Notes: generated by a model from the sequence alone, not told the origin. A stretch of DNA of 64,000 bases from Lysobacter auxotrophicus (GCF_027924565.1 NZ_AP027041.1:620001-684000), one strand, 5' to 3'; positions 25,924-35,653 are shown, counted from the stretch's first letter. Made by a program: numbers and translations.

Positions 25924-26688
25924 ATGAACAGCCCCCTGGATCTTGCGCACCTGCGTCGTAGCTGTTCGCAATGCTCGCTCCAGCAGCTTTGCCTGCCGGC
26001 GGGTATCAGCGGACCGGAACTCGACCGCCTGGACGACATCGTCCGCCGACGCCGCACCATCGCGCGCGGCGAACGCCTGTTCCGCATCGGCGATTCGCTG
26101 GCCTCGGTGTACGTCGCGCGCGACGGCGCGTTCAAGACGGTGACGCTGAGCGAGGAGGGCGACGAGCAGGTGCTCGGCTTCCACCTGCCGGGCGAACTGA
26201 TCGGCCTGGACGCGCTGGGCGGCGGTTCGCACCGCTGCGAGGCGGTGGCGCTGGGCGATGCGAATGTGTGCGAGGTGCCGTTCGACCAGCTCACCGAAGT
26301 CGCCGCGCAGTTGCCCGGATTGCAGCACCAGTTGCTGCGGGTCATCGGCCACAGCCTCAATCGCGACCACGACCACATGGGCATGCTGGTGCGTCGCCAG
26401 GCGAACGAGCGCATCGCGCTGTTCCTGCACGGACTCGGCGAGCGTTTCCGCCAGATCGGCCAGTCCGCGACGCATTTCAAGCTGCCGATGAGCCGCGAGG
26501 ACGTCGCGCGTTACCTCGGCCTCGCGCTGGAAACGGTGAGCCGCGGCTTCACGCGCCTGCAGGAAGACGGCGTGATCGACGTGCATGGCCGTCGCGTTGA
26601 AATCGTCGACCTGGCGGAACTCACGCGCCTGGCGCACGGCGGCGAAGAAGAAAACCCGCGCGCGCGCCGCACGCGATCGGCCGGTTGA
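25924..26688 (+). CDS. fnr: FNR-type oxygen-sensing transcription factor (Crp/Fnr family)
   Basis: A protein of 254 aa. The N-terminal cluster ligands Cys14-x2-Cys17-x5-Cys23 and the fourth ligand Cys116 (NVCEVPF) match the [4Fe-4S] set of E. coli FNR. The cyclic-nucleotide-binding-like beta roll covers about 30-150 and the HTH about 190-235: LPMSREDVARYLGLALETVSRGFTRLQ, with the E-x2-S-R recognition residues for TTGAT half-sites. It activates microaerobic and anaerobic genes when oxygen is low. It lies beside the cco cluster, and two FNR boxes occur in this window (upstream of ccoN and hemN). The C-terminus has an Arg-rich tail. Confidence 0.95.
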   Translation: MNSPLDLAHLRRSCSQCSLQQLCLPAGISGPELDRLDDIVRRRRTIARGERLFRIGDSLASVYVARDGAFKTVTLSEEGDEQVLGFHLPGELIGLDALGGGSHRCEAVALGDANVCEVPFDQLTEVAAQLPGLQHQLLRVIGHSLNRDHDHMGMLVRRQANERIALFLHGLGERFRQIGQSATHFKLPMSREDVARYLGLALETVSRGFTRLQEDGVIDVHGRRVEIVDLAELTRLAHGGEEENPRARRTRSAG

Positions 26689-26707
26689 CCGTCGGTTGAT
26701 CGAAATG

Positions 26708-27448
26708 TCACGCCGCCGGCGTGACGCACCCCAGCGCGGACAGCACGGCGTGCAACTGCGGCACCTGCATCAGCCACGGTGCCGACAGCGTCAGCAATCC
26801 CGCGACCATCACCAGCGCCGCGCCCGCATTGCGCCAGCGCGTCTGCAGCCAGCGGCCCAGGCGCGCGCCGCTCCACGTGAGCGGCAGCATCACCGGGAGC
26901 GTGCCGACGCCGAAGGCGAGCATCGTCAGCGCACCGTTCACCGCGCTGGCCTGCAGCCACGCCGCGGCCAGCAACGTCGTGCTCAGGCCGCACGGCAGCC
27001 AGCCCCACAGCACCGCCAGGCCGACGCGCTTGGCGCGCGAATCCGCCGGCAGCATGCGTTGCTGCAGCGGACGCAGCCACGTCCACATGCGCGCGCCGGC
27101 GCCGAGTGCCGGCAGCTTGCCGCGTCGATCGAACAACCGCAGCGCGACGACGACCAGCACGAGCCCGACGAGCATGCGCAGCCCCGTCGCCAACCCGTCC
27201 AGACGCGCGACGCCGACGATGCCGTGGCCGAGTCCGCCGGCGACGGCGCCGGCAATCACGTAACCGCCGATGCGCGCGAGGTTCGCTTCCAGCGCCGGCG
27301 CGATCGAGCGTTTCACGGCCACCGCGCCGCCGCGTTGCGACGTCACCGAGAAACCCGTCGCGATCCCGCCGCACATCGCCGCGCAGTGCGCGCCGCCCAG
27401 CAGGCCGCTGAGCGACGCGGCGCCGAGCGTGAGCCAGTCAATCGGCAT
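26708..27448 (-). CDS. TauE/SafE-like (DsbD-type) membrane protein of the cbb3 locus
   Basis: A protein of 246 aa with about six helices. The N-terminal helix holds the GGAHCAAMCGG motif typical of the cbb3-linked sulfite-exporter-like proteins; a second conserved segment is VLWGWLPCGLSTTLLAAAW. Proteins of this group occur next to ccoS/ccoI and are thought to help metal (copper) or thiol handling during cytochrome oxidase assembly. It overlaps the ccoS 3' end by 11 bases, so it belongs to the same transcript. Confidence 0.85.
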   Translation of the reverse strand: MPIDWLTLGAASLSGLLGGAHCAAMCGGIATGFSVTSQRGGAVAVKRSIAPALEANLARIGGYVIAGAVAGGLGHGIVGVARLDGLATGLRMLVGLVLVVVALRLFDRRGKLPALGAGARMWTWLRPLQQRMLPADSRAKRVGLAVLWGWLPCGLSTTLLAAAWLQASAVNGALTMLAFGVGTLPVMLPLTWSGARLGRWLQTRWRNAGAALVMVAGLLTLSAPWLMQVPQLHAVLSALGCVTPAA

Positions 27449-27623
27449 CGCGCGTCTCTGTTGCGTCGTCCCGCGGCGCGGGCAGCGGCTCGTCGCGCAG
27501 GATGTCGATCGCGGGCGTGTCGAGGTCGTCGAACTGGCCGCGTCGCACCGCCCATACGAACGAGCCGATGGCGATGCCCAGCAGCACCAGGCTGATCGGA
27601 ACGAGCAGCAGCAGGATGTTCAT
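27438..27623 (-). CDS. ccoS: cbb3-type cytochrome oxidase assembly protein CcoS
   Basis: A protein of 61 aa with one N-terminal membrane helix (MNILLLLVPISLVLLGIAIGSFVWAV), followed by the family motif RRGQFDDLDTPAIDIL and an acidic tail. CcoS is required to assemble haem and copper into the CcoN subunit. It overlaps the ccoI stop by 4 bases and the next gene by 11 bases. Confidence 0.95.
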   Translation of the reverse strand: MNILLLLVPISLVLLGIAIGSFVWAVRRGQFDDLDTPAIDILRDEPLPAPRDDATETRDAD

Positions 27624-30025
27624 GCGGGCCTCCGGGACGTGCGTTCGCGCCGGCCCAGGCGCAACGCGTTGAGCGTGACCAGCAGCGAGGACGCCGCCAT
27701 GCCGAGCGCCGCGATCCACGGCGTGACGTGGCCCGTCGCGGCCAGCGGAATGGCGAGCACGTTGTAACCCAGCGCCCAGGCGAGGTTCTGCCGGATGATC
27801 GACTGCGTGCGTCGCGCCAGCACGATCGCCTGCGGCACGCGCAGCAGCGACGGACTGGTGACGACGAGATCGGCCGCGCGCTGTGCGAGCGCCGCGCCTT
27901 CGGCCATCGCGAGCGAGACGTCGGCGCCGGCGAGCACCGGGGCGTCGTTGAGGCCGTCGCCGACCATCGCGACGACCTCGCCGCGTGCCTGCGCGGCGCG
28001 CACGCGGGCGAGCTTGTCTTCCGGCGACCGGCGCGCGTGGAACTCGTCGATGCCGACCTGCCTGGCGAAGCTGGCGACCGCATCGCCTGCATCGCCGCTG
28101 CACAGCTCCACCGACACGCCGACGCCGCGCAGGGCCGCGACCGCTTCGCGCGCGTCCTCGCGCATGGTTTCGCGGATGGTGATGCGCGCGAACGCGCGCG
28201 TGCCGTCGCCGAGCCACAGCGCGCCGTCGTCGGTGTGCGCGGCGGCGAAATCGGCGCGACCCAGCCGCCAGTGCATGCCGTCGACGTCGCCTTCGATGCC
28301 GCGGCCGGCGATGGCCTGCACGCCGCGCGCCTCGCGATCGGCGTCGACATGCGCGAACGCCTGCGCCAGCGGATGCGCACTGCCGCGTTCCAGGGCGGCG
28401 GCGATCGACAGCGCGGCCGTGGCGTCGAGGTGTCCGAAGGTCGCGACGCTGTCGAGTTCGGGCCGCCCGTTGCTGAGCGTGCCGGTCTTGTCGAGCACCA
28501 CGCGATCCACGCGCGCGAGCGTCGACAACGCGTCCTCGCGCACGCCCAGCACGCCGATGCGCGCGAGCGCGCCGTGCGCGGTCGTGAGCGCGGTCGGGAT
28601 CGCCAGCGACAGCGCGCACGGGCAGCTCACCACCAGCAGCGCGAGCGTGACTTCCAGGGCACGCGCGGGCTCGTGCACGTGCCACCACGCGAACGTGGCG
28701 ACCGCGCACAGCAGCAGCGCGACGACGAACCCGCCGGCCACGCGCTCGGCCGCGCGTGCGAGTCGCGGGCGTGCGGACTGCGCCTGTTCGACCAGGCGCG
28801 TGAGTTGCGACAGCCGCGTGTCGGCACCGGTGCGCACCACGCGCAGGCGGGCGGATTGCTCGCGACAGACGCTGCCGGCGAGCGCGGCGTCGCCGGCGTC
28901 GCGCCGGACAGGCGTGGATTCGCCGGTGATCAGCGCTTCGTCGAACGACGCCGCGTGATCGAGCAACACGCCATCGGCCGGCACGGCTTCGCCGGCGGCC
29001 ACGCGCAGGATGTCCCCGACGACGATCTCGTTCAGCGGAACCTGCTCGGCCGAGCCGTCGTCGCGCTCGCGCAACGCCAGCGCCGGACGCGCGCGTGCGA
29101 GCGCGTCGACCTGCGCGCTCGCGATGCCGCGCGCGCGCTGTTCGAACATGCGCGCCACCAGCAACAGCAGCACGAACATCACCGCGGCGTCGTACCAGAC
29201 GTGCGTGCCGCCGCGCAGGGTTTCCACCAGGCTGGCGAAATAGGCGAGCAGCGTCGATCCGGCGATGAGCGTGTCCATGCCGACGCGGCGGCCGCGCAGC
29301 TCGCGCCACATGCCTTCCAGGAACGGCCAGCCGGAATAGAAGACCACCGGCGTGCACACCATGAAGGTGATCCAGCGGAAGAAATCGCGCGTGGCGACCG
29401 GCATCTGCTGCGCGGTGTCCAGGTACAGCGCCTCGGCGAACATCATCGCCTGAATCGCGCCGAGCCCCGCCACGCCCAGTCGCACCAGCCAGCGGCGGCG
29501 CTCGCGGCGTTGCGCCTGCTCGCGCGCTTCGCCGGTCGCCAGCCACGGCCGATAACCGAGCGCGGACAGGCGTTGCATCAGCGTCGACAACGCGACGCGC
29601 TGCGGATCCCACGAGACGACGATGCGGCCGGTGACCGCATTCGCGCCGGCGTCGAGCACGCCCGCCTGGCGACGCAGTGCGCGGTCGATCAACCAGGCGC
29701 ACGCGGCGCAGCGCATGGCGTCGGTGAGCACGGTGATCTCGCGTCCGCCGGGCACGAGGCGCGAATGCTCCGCGAGCACGACGTCGCGATCCCATGCGCC
29801 GAAATCCGCGGCATCGGCCTGCACGCGACCGGCGGGCGAGGTGCGCAGTGCGTAGTAATCGCCCAGTGCGGCTTCGCGGATCCACGTCGATGCCGCCGCG
29901 CAGCCGTTGCAGCAGAACGCGCGATTGCCGTCACGGATGGCGTCCGACGTCAGCGTCTCGCCGCAGTGGTGGCAGGCGCCGGTTTCGGCGGTGCGGGTTT
30001 CGCGCAGGGGCAGCGCCGCGTCCAT
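27620..30025 (-). CDS. ccoI: Copper-translocating P1B-type ATPase CcoI/FixI
   Basis: A protein of 801 aa. An N-terminal CxxC-type zinc-ribbon-like segment (CHHCGE, then CCNGC) is followed by a heavy-metal domain with Cys106 and Cys109 (MRCAACAW). Eight membrane helices carry the ion motif SCPCALSLA. The phosphorylation motif is DKTGTLS and the nucleotide-domain motif AMVGDGLNDAPVLAGADVSLAM. It exports Cu(I) to the periplasm for insertion into cbb3 oxidase. It lies between ccoH (9 bases upstream) and ccoS (overlap of 4). Confidence 0.95.
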   Translation of the reverse strand: MDAALPLRETRTAETGACHHCGETLTSDAIRDGNRAFCCNGCAAASTWIREAALGDYYALRTSPAGRVQADAADFGAWDRDVVLAEHSRLVPGGREITVLTDAMRCAACAWLIDRALRRQAGVLDAGANAVTGRIVVSWDPQRVALSTLMQRLSALGYRPWLATGEAREQAQRRERRRWLVRLGVAGLGAIQAMMFAEALYLDTAQQMPVATRDFFRWITFMVCTPVVFYSGWPFLEGMWRELRGRRVGMDTLIAGSTLLAYFASLVETLRGGTHVWYDAAVMFVLLLLVARMFEQRARGIASAQVDALARARPALALRERDDGSAEQVPLNEIVVGDILRVAAGEAVPADGVLLDHAASFDEALITGESTPVRRDAGDAALAGSVCREQSARLRVVRTGADTRLSQLTRLVEQAQSARPRLARAAERVAGGFVVALLLCAVATFAWWHVHEPARALEVTLALLVVSCPCALSLAIPTALTTAHGALARIGVLGVREDALSTLARVDRVVLDKTGTLSNGRPELDSVATFGHLDATAALSIAAALERGSAHPLAQAFAHVDADREARGVQAIAGRGIEGDVDGMHWRLGRADFAAAHTDDGALWLGDGTRAFARITIRETMREDAREAVAALRGVGVSVELCSGDAGDAVASFARQVGIDEFHARRSPEDKLARVRAAQARGEVVAMVGDGLNDAPVLAGADVSLAMAEGAALAQRAADLVVTSPSLLRVPQAIVLARRTQSIIRQNLAWALGYNVLAIPLAATGHVTPWIAALGMAASSLLVTLNALRLGRRERTSRRPA

Positions 30026-30034
30026 CGTCGTTCG

Positions 30035-30544
30035 TCACTCGCCGGCGAGCGCCGGCCCCAGGTGTGCGGCCGCCTGGCCGGCAACGAGCCGCCCGCGCAG
30101 GCGCCATGCCGTGTCGGCCGGCGTGAGTTGCAGCAGCCAGTCGTGATCGAGCGGAAGCGGCTCGTTCGCATGCCAGCCCAGTTCGCTGGGCGTGAGTTCG
30201 ATCGTGCGGTCGAGCTTCGCGTCGCTGGGATGCGACAGCGCCAGCGTCAGCGGCACGTCGCGCGGCACGTCGCCGTTCGAGAACCCGCCGCCCACCGGCA
30301 GCAGTTCGATGCCCTTCGCGTCAACGCGCATCACGGCCGACAGCTTCATCGACTTCGCGCGTTCGTCGGGCCCCAATTCCGTCGTCTGGATCTGCGCGGT
30401 GCGCTGCACGGTGTCGATCACCGCATCGTCGCCGCCGCTGCGCAGCGCCACTACCACCAGCCCGACGCCGGCGACGATCGACAGCACGGGCAGGCCGATC
30501 ACCAGCCACATCACGGGGTTGCGGAATTTCACGGCCAGGCTCAT
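30035..30544 (-). CDS. ccoH: cbb3 oxidase assembly protein CcoH/FixH
   Basis: A protein of 169 aa with one N-terminal helix (PVMWLVIGLPVLSIVAGVGLVVVAL) and a periplasmic beta-rich FixH domain. The domain holds PLTLALSHPSDAKLDRTIELTP and the final YxW-like region HDWLLQLTPADTAWRLRGRL. FixH supports maturation of the oxidase, acting with CcoI. The ATG at 30544 overlaps the ccoG stop by 4 bases; the longer frame upstream is inside ccoG and is not used. Confidence 0.92.
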   Translation of the reverse strand: MSLAVKFRNPVMWLVIGLPVLSIVAGVGLVVVALRSGGDDAVIDTVQRTAQIQTTELGPDERAKSMKLSAVMRVDAKGIELLPVGGGFSNGDVPRDVPLTLALSHPSDAKLDRTIELTPSELGWHANEPLPLDHDWLLQLTPADTAWRLRGRLVAGQAAAHLGPALAGE

Positions 30545-32097
30545 CGCATCGGTCCGAAGAAGGTCGATTCCACGTCGGCGTGGGCAGCGCCGTCCACGCG
30601 TTCGACACGGAAGGTCACCGCCTGCTTGCCATGCACATCGGCCGGCGCGGACAGCACCACGGGAAGGTTCAGCACCTGCTCGGCCTGCGCGTCCACCGTC
30701 TGCGGGCCGCCGCGCAGCTCGATGCCGGCGGGCGCCTCGACGAGGATGCGGAACGAGCGCGGCGCGACGTCCTTGTTTACCAGCTTCAGCGTGTAGGTGT
30801 TCTCGATGCGGTCGTCGGCGGCCTCGCGATACAGCGCGTTGCGGTCGCGCAGCACCTCGGCGATCAGCGGGCTGCGATGGCCGACGCCCCACGCCCACGC
30901 CGCGCACAGCGCCAGCAGCAGCACGCCGTAGAGCAGCACGCGCGGGCGCGCCACGCGCGTGGGTTTTCCGTCGATCGCGTTCTGCGTGGAATAGCGGATC
31001 AGCCCCTTCGGGTAGCCCATCTTGTCCATCACCGAATCGCAGGCGTCAATGCACGCGCCGCAGGCGATGCACTCGTACTGCAGGCCGTTGCGGATGTCGA
31101 TGCCGGTGGGGCAGACCTGCACGCAGATCGTGCAGTCGATGCAGTCGCCGAGCTGTTCGGGTTCGAACTTCGGCAGCGGTTGCGCGACCAGGCCGACGTC
31201 GGTGACGGCCGTCGTGCCGGCGGCATGCAGCGCGAGCGCGTTGCCCTGGCGCGCGCCGCGGAACACGTAATCGTATGCGGTGGCCGGATCGAGCAGGCCG
31301 CGCGCGCGTTCCAGCACGCTGCCCAGGCCGCGCTTGCGCGGGCCGCGCGGTTCGCCGCGCATCGGGTCGTAGGCGATGATCAGCGTGTTGCGGTCGAACA
31401 TCGCGCTCTGGAAGCGCGCGTACGGGCACATGTACTTGCAGACCTGTTCGCGCAGGAAGCCCGCGTTGCCCCAGGTCGCCAGCGCATAGAACAGCACCCA
31501 GAAGGTTTCCCAGCCACCCCAGCCCGGGGCATTGCCGAAGAACGGCACGCGCGCGGCCAGCTCCGTGATCGGCGTGAAGAAGCCGACGAACGTGAAGCCG
31601 GTCCACAGCGCGAACACCAGCCACAGCGCGTGCTTGCCGCCCTTGCGCAGCAGTTTTTCGCCGCTCCACGGTGCGGCGTCGAGTTTCATGCGCGCGTTGC
31701 GGTCGCCTTCGGTCCAGCGCTCCATCCACAGGAACACTTCCGTCCACACCGTCTGCGGGCAGGCGTAACCGCACCACAGGCGCCCGGCGATGGCGGTGAA
31801 GAAGAACAGCGACAGGCCGGCGATGATCATCAGCACCGCGAGCAGGAAGAAATCCTGCGGCCAGAAATTCAGCCCGAACACGTAGAACTTGCGCGCCGGC
31901 AGGTCGAACAGCACCGCCTGGCGTCCATCCCAGCGCAGCCACGGGAACACGTAGAACATGCCCAGCAGCACCACGACGGCGACGTTGCGCCAGGTCTGGA
32001 ACACGCCGCTCACGCTGCGCGGGTAGATCTTCCGCTCGCTGACGTACAGCGCGTTGCCGCCGTCTTCGACGAGGTCGATCGAGATCTTCTTGTTCAT
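30541..32097 (-). CDS. ccoG: Cytochrome oxidase accessory Fe-S protein CcoG/RdxA/FixG
   Basis: A protein of 518 aa from the ATG at 32097. About five membrane helices lie in the first half (WCGYACPQTVWTEVFLWMERW is the conserved CcoG signature). Two [4Fe-4S] binding sites follow, CIDCTICVQVCPTG and CIACGACIDACD, and then an Ig-like C-terminal domain (DVAPRSFRILVEAP). CcoG reduces Cu(II) for cbb3 oxidase biogenesis. It lies upstream of ccoH, overlapping it by 4 bases. Confidence 0.95.
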   Translation of the reverse strand: MNKKISIDLVEDGGNALYVSERKIYPRSVSGVFQTWRNVAVVVLLGMFYVFPWLRWDGRQAVLFDLPARKFYVFGLNFWPQDFFLLAVLMIIAGLSLFFFTAIAGRLWCGYACPQTVWTEVFLWMERWTEGDRNARMKLDAAPWSGEKLLRKGGKHALWLVFALWTGFTFVGFFTPITELAARVPFFGNAPGWGGWETFWVLFYALATWGNAGFLREQVCKYMCPYARFQSAMFDRNTLIIAYDPMRGEPRGPRKRGLGSVLERARGLLDPATAYDYVFRGARQGNALALHAAGTTAVTDVGLVAQPLPKFEPEQLGDCIDCTICVQVCPTGIDIRNGLQYECIACGACIDACDSVMDKMGYPKGLIRYSTQNAIDGKPTRVARPRVLLYGVLLLALCAAWAWGVGHRSPLIAEVLRDRNALYREAADDRIENTYTLKLVNKDVAPRSFRILVEAPAGIELRGGPQTVDAQAEQVLNLPVVLSAPADVHGKQAVTFRVERVDGAAHADVESTFFGPMR

Positions 32098-32108
32098 TGC
32101 GGTATCGA

Positions 32109-32402
32109 CTACTCGGGCCGCAGCGGCCCGTTGAAACGGCTGGCCGGGCGCAGCAGCACCCAGGTGAAGGCGCTGGAGGCGGCCGTCGCGATCCAGAACA
32201 TGAAAAAGCCCAGGCTGTACCCGAGCGTGCGCGTCATCGGCAGTTTGGGGAAGGTCATGTCGCGCAGCGCGAGCGGGTCGACGTAGGCGAAGAACACCAT
32301 CGTCGCGATGCACGCGGCGAAGAAGCTGGGCCACAGGATCGCCCCGAGCCGCTGCGAGAGCGGTCGGGGCGGGTGGTCGAATCGCGGTGCTGGCTGGCTC
32401 AT
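32109..32402 (-). CDS. Small membrane protein between ccoP and ccoG
   Basis: A protein of 97 aa with two predicted helices: LWPSFFAACIATMVFFAYV and LGYSLGFFMFWIATAASSAFTWVLL. It is not a recognised CcoS or CcoQ homologue. Its position inside the cco operon (22 bases after ccoP, 11 bases before ccoG) suggests a lineage-specific accessory role in oxidase assembly or stability. Confidence 0.8.
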   Translation of the reverse strand: MSQPAPRFDHPPRPLSQRLGAILWPSFFAACIATMVFFAYVDPLALRDMTFPKLPMTRTLGYSLGFFMFWIATAASSAFTWVLLRPASRFNGPLRPE

Positions 32403-32424
32403 GGGAGCGTGCTCACTTCCAGGT

Positions 32425-33357
32425 TCAACGCGTTGCGGTCACCGCGGGCTTGTCCGGATGCGACAGCGACCAGACGTAGGCGGCCGCCAGGCGCGAGCGG
32501 GTCTCGCCGAGCGTTTCCCGCCAGGCGGGCATCACGCCGTGGCGGCCGTGCTCGATCGTCTGGCGCAGGCTTTCGCTGCTGTTGCCGTAGAGCCAGTAGT
32601 CGTCGGTCAGGTCGGGTGCGCCCATCGCGACGTTGCCCTTGCCGTCCACGCCGTGACAGGCGGTGCACACGCCGTTGTAGAGCGCCTTGCCCTGCGCGGC
32701 CATGTAGTTGTTCTGCATGGTGTCGGGATCGGACAGCGTGCGCACGTAGGCGACGACGTAATCGACGGCGTTGTCGCCGCCCATGCCGGTGAGCACCTTG
32801 CCCCATTCGGGCATCACGCCTTCGCGGCCTTCCATCACCGAGTGCAGCACGTCGTCGGGCGTGCCGCCCCAATGCCACACCTGGTCGGTGAGGTTGGGGT
32901 AGCCGATCGCGCCCTGCGCCGTGGAGCCGTGGCACTGCGCGCAGGTGTTGTTGAAGATCGAACGCCCCAGCGCGACGGCGTTGGGATCGCGTGCGATCGC
33001 GTCGATCGACTTGCCCGCGTACGGCGCGAACGTCGCCTCGAGCTTCGCGTCGTCGCGGGCCTTGTCGAGCGCCTGCTCGCGAGCCGAGGTCCACTTCGCG
33101 ACGCCGGCGAACGCGCCCAGTCCCGGATACCAGACCAGGTAGACGATGGCGAAGATGATGGTGATGTAGAACAGGTTCACCCACCACTTCGGCATCGGCT
33201 TGTTGTATTCGGTGAGGTTGCCGTCCCACACGTGGCTGGTGTCGGTGGGGGCGGGATCGCCCGGCCGGCGCTTGCCGGTCCACCAGATCAGCCAGACGCA
33301 ACCCAGGATGTTGATCGCGACGATCGCGATGACATAGATCGACCAGCCGGTGGTCAT
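32425..33357 (-). CDS. ccoP: cbb3 oxidase subunit CcoP (dihaem cytochrome c)
   Basis: A protein of 310 aa with a first helix (WSIYVIAIVAINILGCVWLIWW), a second helix near 60 (VNLFYITIIFAIVYLVWYPGLG) and two cytochrome c domains. The haem sites are CAQCHGS at about 140 and CTACHGVDGKG at about 232, with downstream Met ligands. It passes electrons from cytochrome c to CcoO. It overlaps the ccoQ stop by 4 bases. Confidence 0.96.
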   Translation of the reverse strand: MTTGWSIYVIAIVAINILGCVWLIWWTGKRRPGDPAPTDTSHVWDGNLTEYNKPMPKWWVNLFYITIIFAIVYLVWYPGLGAFAGVAKWTSAREQALDKARDDAKLEATFAPYAGKSIDAIARDPNAVALGRSIFNNTCAQCHGSTAQGAIGYPNLTDQVWHWGGTPDDVLHSVMEGREGVMPEWGKVLTGMGGDNAVDYVVAYVRTLSDPDTMQNNYMAAQGKALYNGVCTACHGVDGKGNVAMGAPDLTDDYWLYGNSSESLRQTIEHGRHGVMPAWRETLGETRSRLAAAYVWSLSHPDKPAVTATR

Positions 33358-33494
33358 TGCCGTGTCCCCCTGTCCTCATCGAGCGGCATGCGTGCGGCCG
33401 CGTCGAATTCCTTCTTGCGCTTCGGGCTCCAGGCCCACACCCAGCCGGCGACGAACAGCACCAGCAGGATCGTCGTGACGATTCCGGACACCAT
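33354..33494 (-). CDS. ccoQ: cbb3 oxidase subunit CcoQ
   Basis: A protein of 46 aa with a single membrane helix (MVSGIVTTILLVLFVAGWVWAW), followed by SPKRKKEFDAAARMPLDED, typical of CcoQ/FixQ. It stabilises the oxidase complex. It starts 1 base after the ccoO stop and overlaps ccoP by 4 bases. Confidence 0.93.
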   Translation of the reverse strand: MVSGIVTTILLVLFVAGWVWAWSPKRKKEFDAAARMPLDEDRGTRQ

Positions 33495-33495
33495 G

Positions 33496-34110
33496 TCAGC
33501 CACCCCTCGGTGCGTGGCGGCCCAGGCCCTGCAGGTAGGCGACGACCGCATCGAGTTCGGTCTTGCCGTCCACCGCGGCCTGCGCGCCGGCGATGTCGGC
33601 GTCCGTGTACGGATCGCCGATGGTCTTGAGCGCCTTCATGCGCTGTTGCACCTGCTCGCCGTCGACCTTCGCCTCGGCGAGCCACGGGAAGCCGGGCATG
33701 TTGGATTCGGGTACCACGTCGCGCGGGTTGTGCAGGTGCACGCGATGCCAGTCGTCGGAATAGCGGCCGCCGACACGCGCGAGGTCCGGACCGGTGCGCT
33801 TGGAACCCCACTGGAACGGGCGGTCGTACACCGATTCGCCGGCCAGCGAGTAATGGCCGTAGCGCTCGGTCTCGAAGCGCAGCGTGCGAACCATCTGCGA
33901 ATGGCAGTTGTAGCAACCCTCGCGGACGTAGACGTCGCGGCCGGCGAGTTCGAGCGCGGGGTACGGCTTCACGCCCGGCAGCGGCGTGATGGTCTCGGCC
34001 TGGTACATCAGCGGCACGATTTCCGCCAGGCCGCCGAAGGAGACGGCCACGGCGATCAGCACCGCCATCAGGCCGACGTTGGTTTCGACTTTCTCGTGTG
34101 AATGACTCAT
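33496..34110 (-). CDS. ccoO: cbb3 oxidase subunit CcoO (monohaem cytochrome c)
   Basis: A protein of 204 aa with one N-terminal membrane anchor ([25 protein letters not shown]). The haem c site is [15 protein letters not shown] at about 60-74, followed by family sequence [40 protein letters not shown]. It sits between ccoN (10 bases upstream) and ccoQ (1 base downstream). It accepts electrons from CcoP and passes them to CcoN. Confidence 0.96.
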   Translation of the reverse strand: MSHSHEKVETNVGLMAVLIAVAVSFGGLAEIVPLMYQAETITPLPGVKPYPALELAGRDVYVREGCYNCHSQMVRTLRFETERYGHYSLAGESVYDRPFQWGSKRTGPDLARVGGRYSDDWHRVHLHNPRDVVPESNMPGFPWLAEAKVDGEQVQQRMKALKTIGDPYTDADIAGAQAAVDGKTELDAVVAYLQGLGRHAPRGG

Positions 34111-34120
34111 CTCGTCGGCC

Positions 34121-35572
34121 TCAGGAGAGCGTGCTGGCGTGTGCGGCCGCGGCGTCCGGCGGCATCACCGGCGTGGGCGCCAGATCGCGCGCCTGCTGCC
34201 AGGTGCGGATCACGTTCCAGGCCATCACGACCATGCCGGACAACACGATCAGGCCGCCGAGCAACCGGCCCAGGTAGTAGGGGTACGTCGCGTTGAGCGC
34301 CTCGACGAAGCTGTAGGTCAGCGTGCCGTCGGGGTTGGTGGCGCGCCACATCAGGCCCTGCATCACGCCGGCGATCCACATCGACACGATGTAGAACACC
34401 ACGCCGACGGTGTGCAGCCAGAAGTGCAGGTCGATGGCCTTCACCGAGTGCATCTGCGTCTGGCCGAGCAGGCGCGGCAGCATCGCGTAGACCGCGCCGA
34501 TGGAGATCATCGCGACCCAGCCCAGCGCGCCGGCGTGCACGTGGCCGACGGTCCAGTCGGTGTAGTGCGACAGCGAGTTGACCGTCTTGATAGACATCAT
34601 CGGGCCTTCGAAGGTCGCGATCATGTAGAACGAGACGGCCACGATGAGGAACTTCAGGATCGGATCGGTGCGCAGCTTGTCCCATGCGCCCGAGAGCGTG
34701 AGGATGCCGTTGATCGCGCCGCCCCAGCTGGGCGCCAGCAGCACCAGCGAGAACACCATGCCCAGCGACTGCGCCCAGTCCGGCAGCGCGGTGTACTGCA
34801 GGTGGTGCGGGCCGGCCCACATGTACACGGCGATCAGCGCCCAGAAGTGCACGATCGACAGCCGGTACGAATACACCGGGCGGTTGGCCTGCTTGGGGAC
34901 GAAGTAGTACATCATCCCGAGGAAGCCGGCGGTCAGGAAGAAGCCCACCGCGTTGTGCCCGTACCACCACTGCGCCATCGCATCGACCGCGCCGGTGTAC
35001 AGCGAGTACGACTTGCCCAGGCCCACCGGCATGGCCATGTTGTTGACGATGTGCAGCAGCGCGATGGTGATGATGAAGGCGCCGTAGAACCAGTTCGCCA
35101 CGTAGATGTGCTTCACGCGGCGCTTCACGATGGTGCCGAAGAACACCACCGCGTAGGACACCCAGACCAGGGTGATCAGGATGTCGATCGGCCATTCCAG
35201 CTCGGCGTATTCCTTGCCTTGCGTGAGGCCCATCGGCAGCGTGATCGCCGCGGCGACGATGACCGCCTGCCAGCCCCAGAAGGTGAAGGCCGCGAGCTTG
35301 TCGAACGCCAGCCGCACGTGGCAGGTGCGCTGCACCACGTGGTAGCTGGTGGCGAACAGCGCGCACCCGCCGAAGGCGAAGATCACCGCGTTGGTGTGCA
35401 GCGGCCGCAGGCGGCCGTAGCTGAGCCACGGGACGTCGAAGTTGAGGGCTGGCCAGTAGAGCTGGGCGGCGATGAGGACGCCGACCGCCATGCCGACGAT
35501 GCCCCAGACCACCGTCATCGCGGTGAACTGGCGCACGATCTTGTCGTTATAGGTTTCTGGTTGGGTATGCAT
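34121..35572 (-). CDS. ccoN: cbb3 oxidase catalytic subunit CcoN
   Basis: A protein of 483 aa with 12 helices. Conserved parts include the low-spin haem and CuB histidine regions ([73 protein letters not shown]). It is the haem-copper subunit that reduces oxygen with high affinity. It is the first gene of the leftward cco operon, 67 bases downstream of a consensus FNR box with a well-placed -10 (see 35640-35653). Confidence 0.97.
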   Translation of the reverse strand: MHTQPETYNDKIVRQFTAMTVVWGIVGMAVGVLIAAQLYWPALNFDVPWLSYGRLRPLHTNAVIFAFGGCALFATSYHVVQRTCHVRLAFDKLAAFTFWGWQAVIVAAAITLPMGLTQGKEYAELEWPIDILITLVWVSYAVVFFGTIVKRRVKHIYVANWFYGAFIITIALLHIVNNMAMPVGLGKSYSLYTGAVDAMAQWWYGHNAVGFFLTAGFLGMMYYFVPKQANRPVYSYRLSIVHFWALIAVYMWAGPHHLQYTALPDWAQSLGMVFSLVLLAPSWGGAINGILTLSGAWDKLRTDPILKFLIVAVSFYMIATFEGPMMSIKTVNSLSHYTDWTVGHVHAGALGWVAMISIGAVYAMLPRLLGQTQMHSVKAIDLHFWLHTVGVVFYIVSMWIAGVMQGLMWRATNPDGTLTYSFVEALNATYPYYLGRLLGGLIVLSGMVVMAWNVIRTWQQARDLAPTPVMPPDAAAAHASTLS

Positions 35573-35604
35573 GGATGGACACTCCCGAGCGGCAGGGCCG
35601 GGGT

Positions 35605-35653
35605 CGGCGGCATGTTATGAACCCGTTCACGCGCGGCGCTTGATTTCGATCAA
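35605..35653 (-). promoter_or_regulatory. FNR box and promoter of the cco operon
   Basis: The palindrome TTGATTTCGATCAA (35640-35653) is a perfect FNR/ANR site. On the minus strand a -10-like TAACAT lies where a class II promoter predicts it, with transcription expected to start near 35605. That leaves a leader of about 33 nt before ccoN. The fnr gene is about 9 kb away in the same block. Confidence 0.88.

Noticed and set aside
25664-25927. Small plus-strand frame upstream of fnr
   Set aside because: It crosses the strong terminator at 25814-25845, has no ribosome binding site and shows no familiar domain.
27728-30796. A 1022-residue plus-strand frame over ccoI and ccoH
   Set aside because: Shadow of well-identified cco genes on the other strand.
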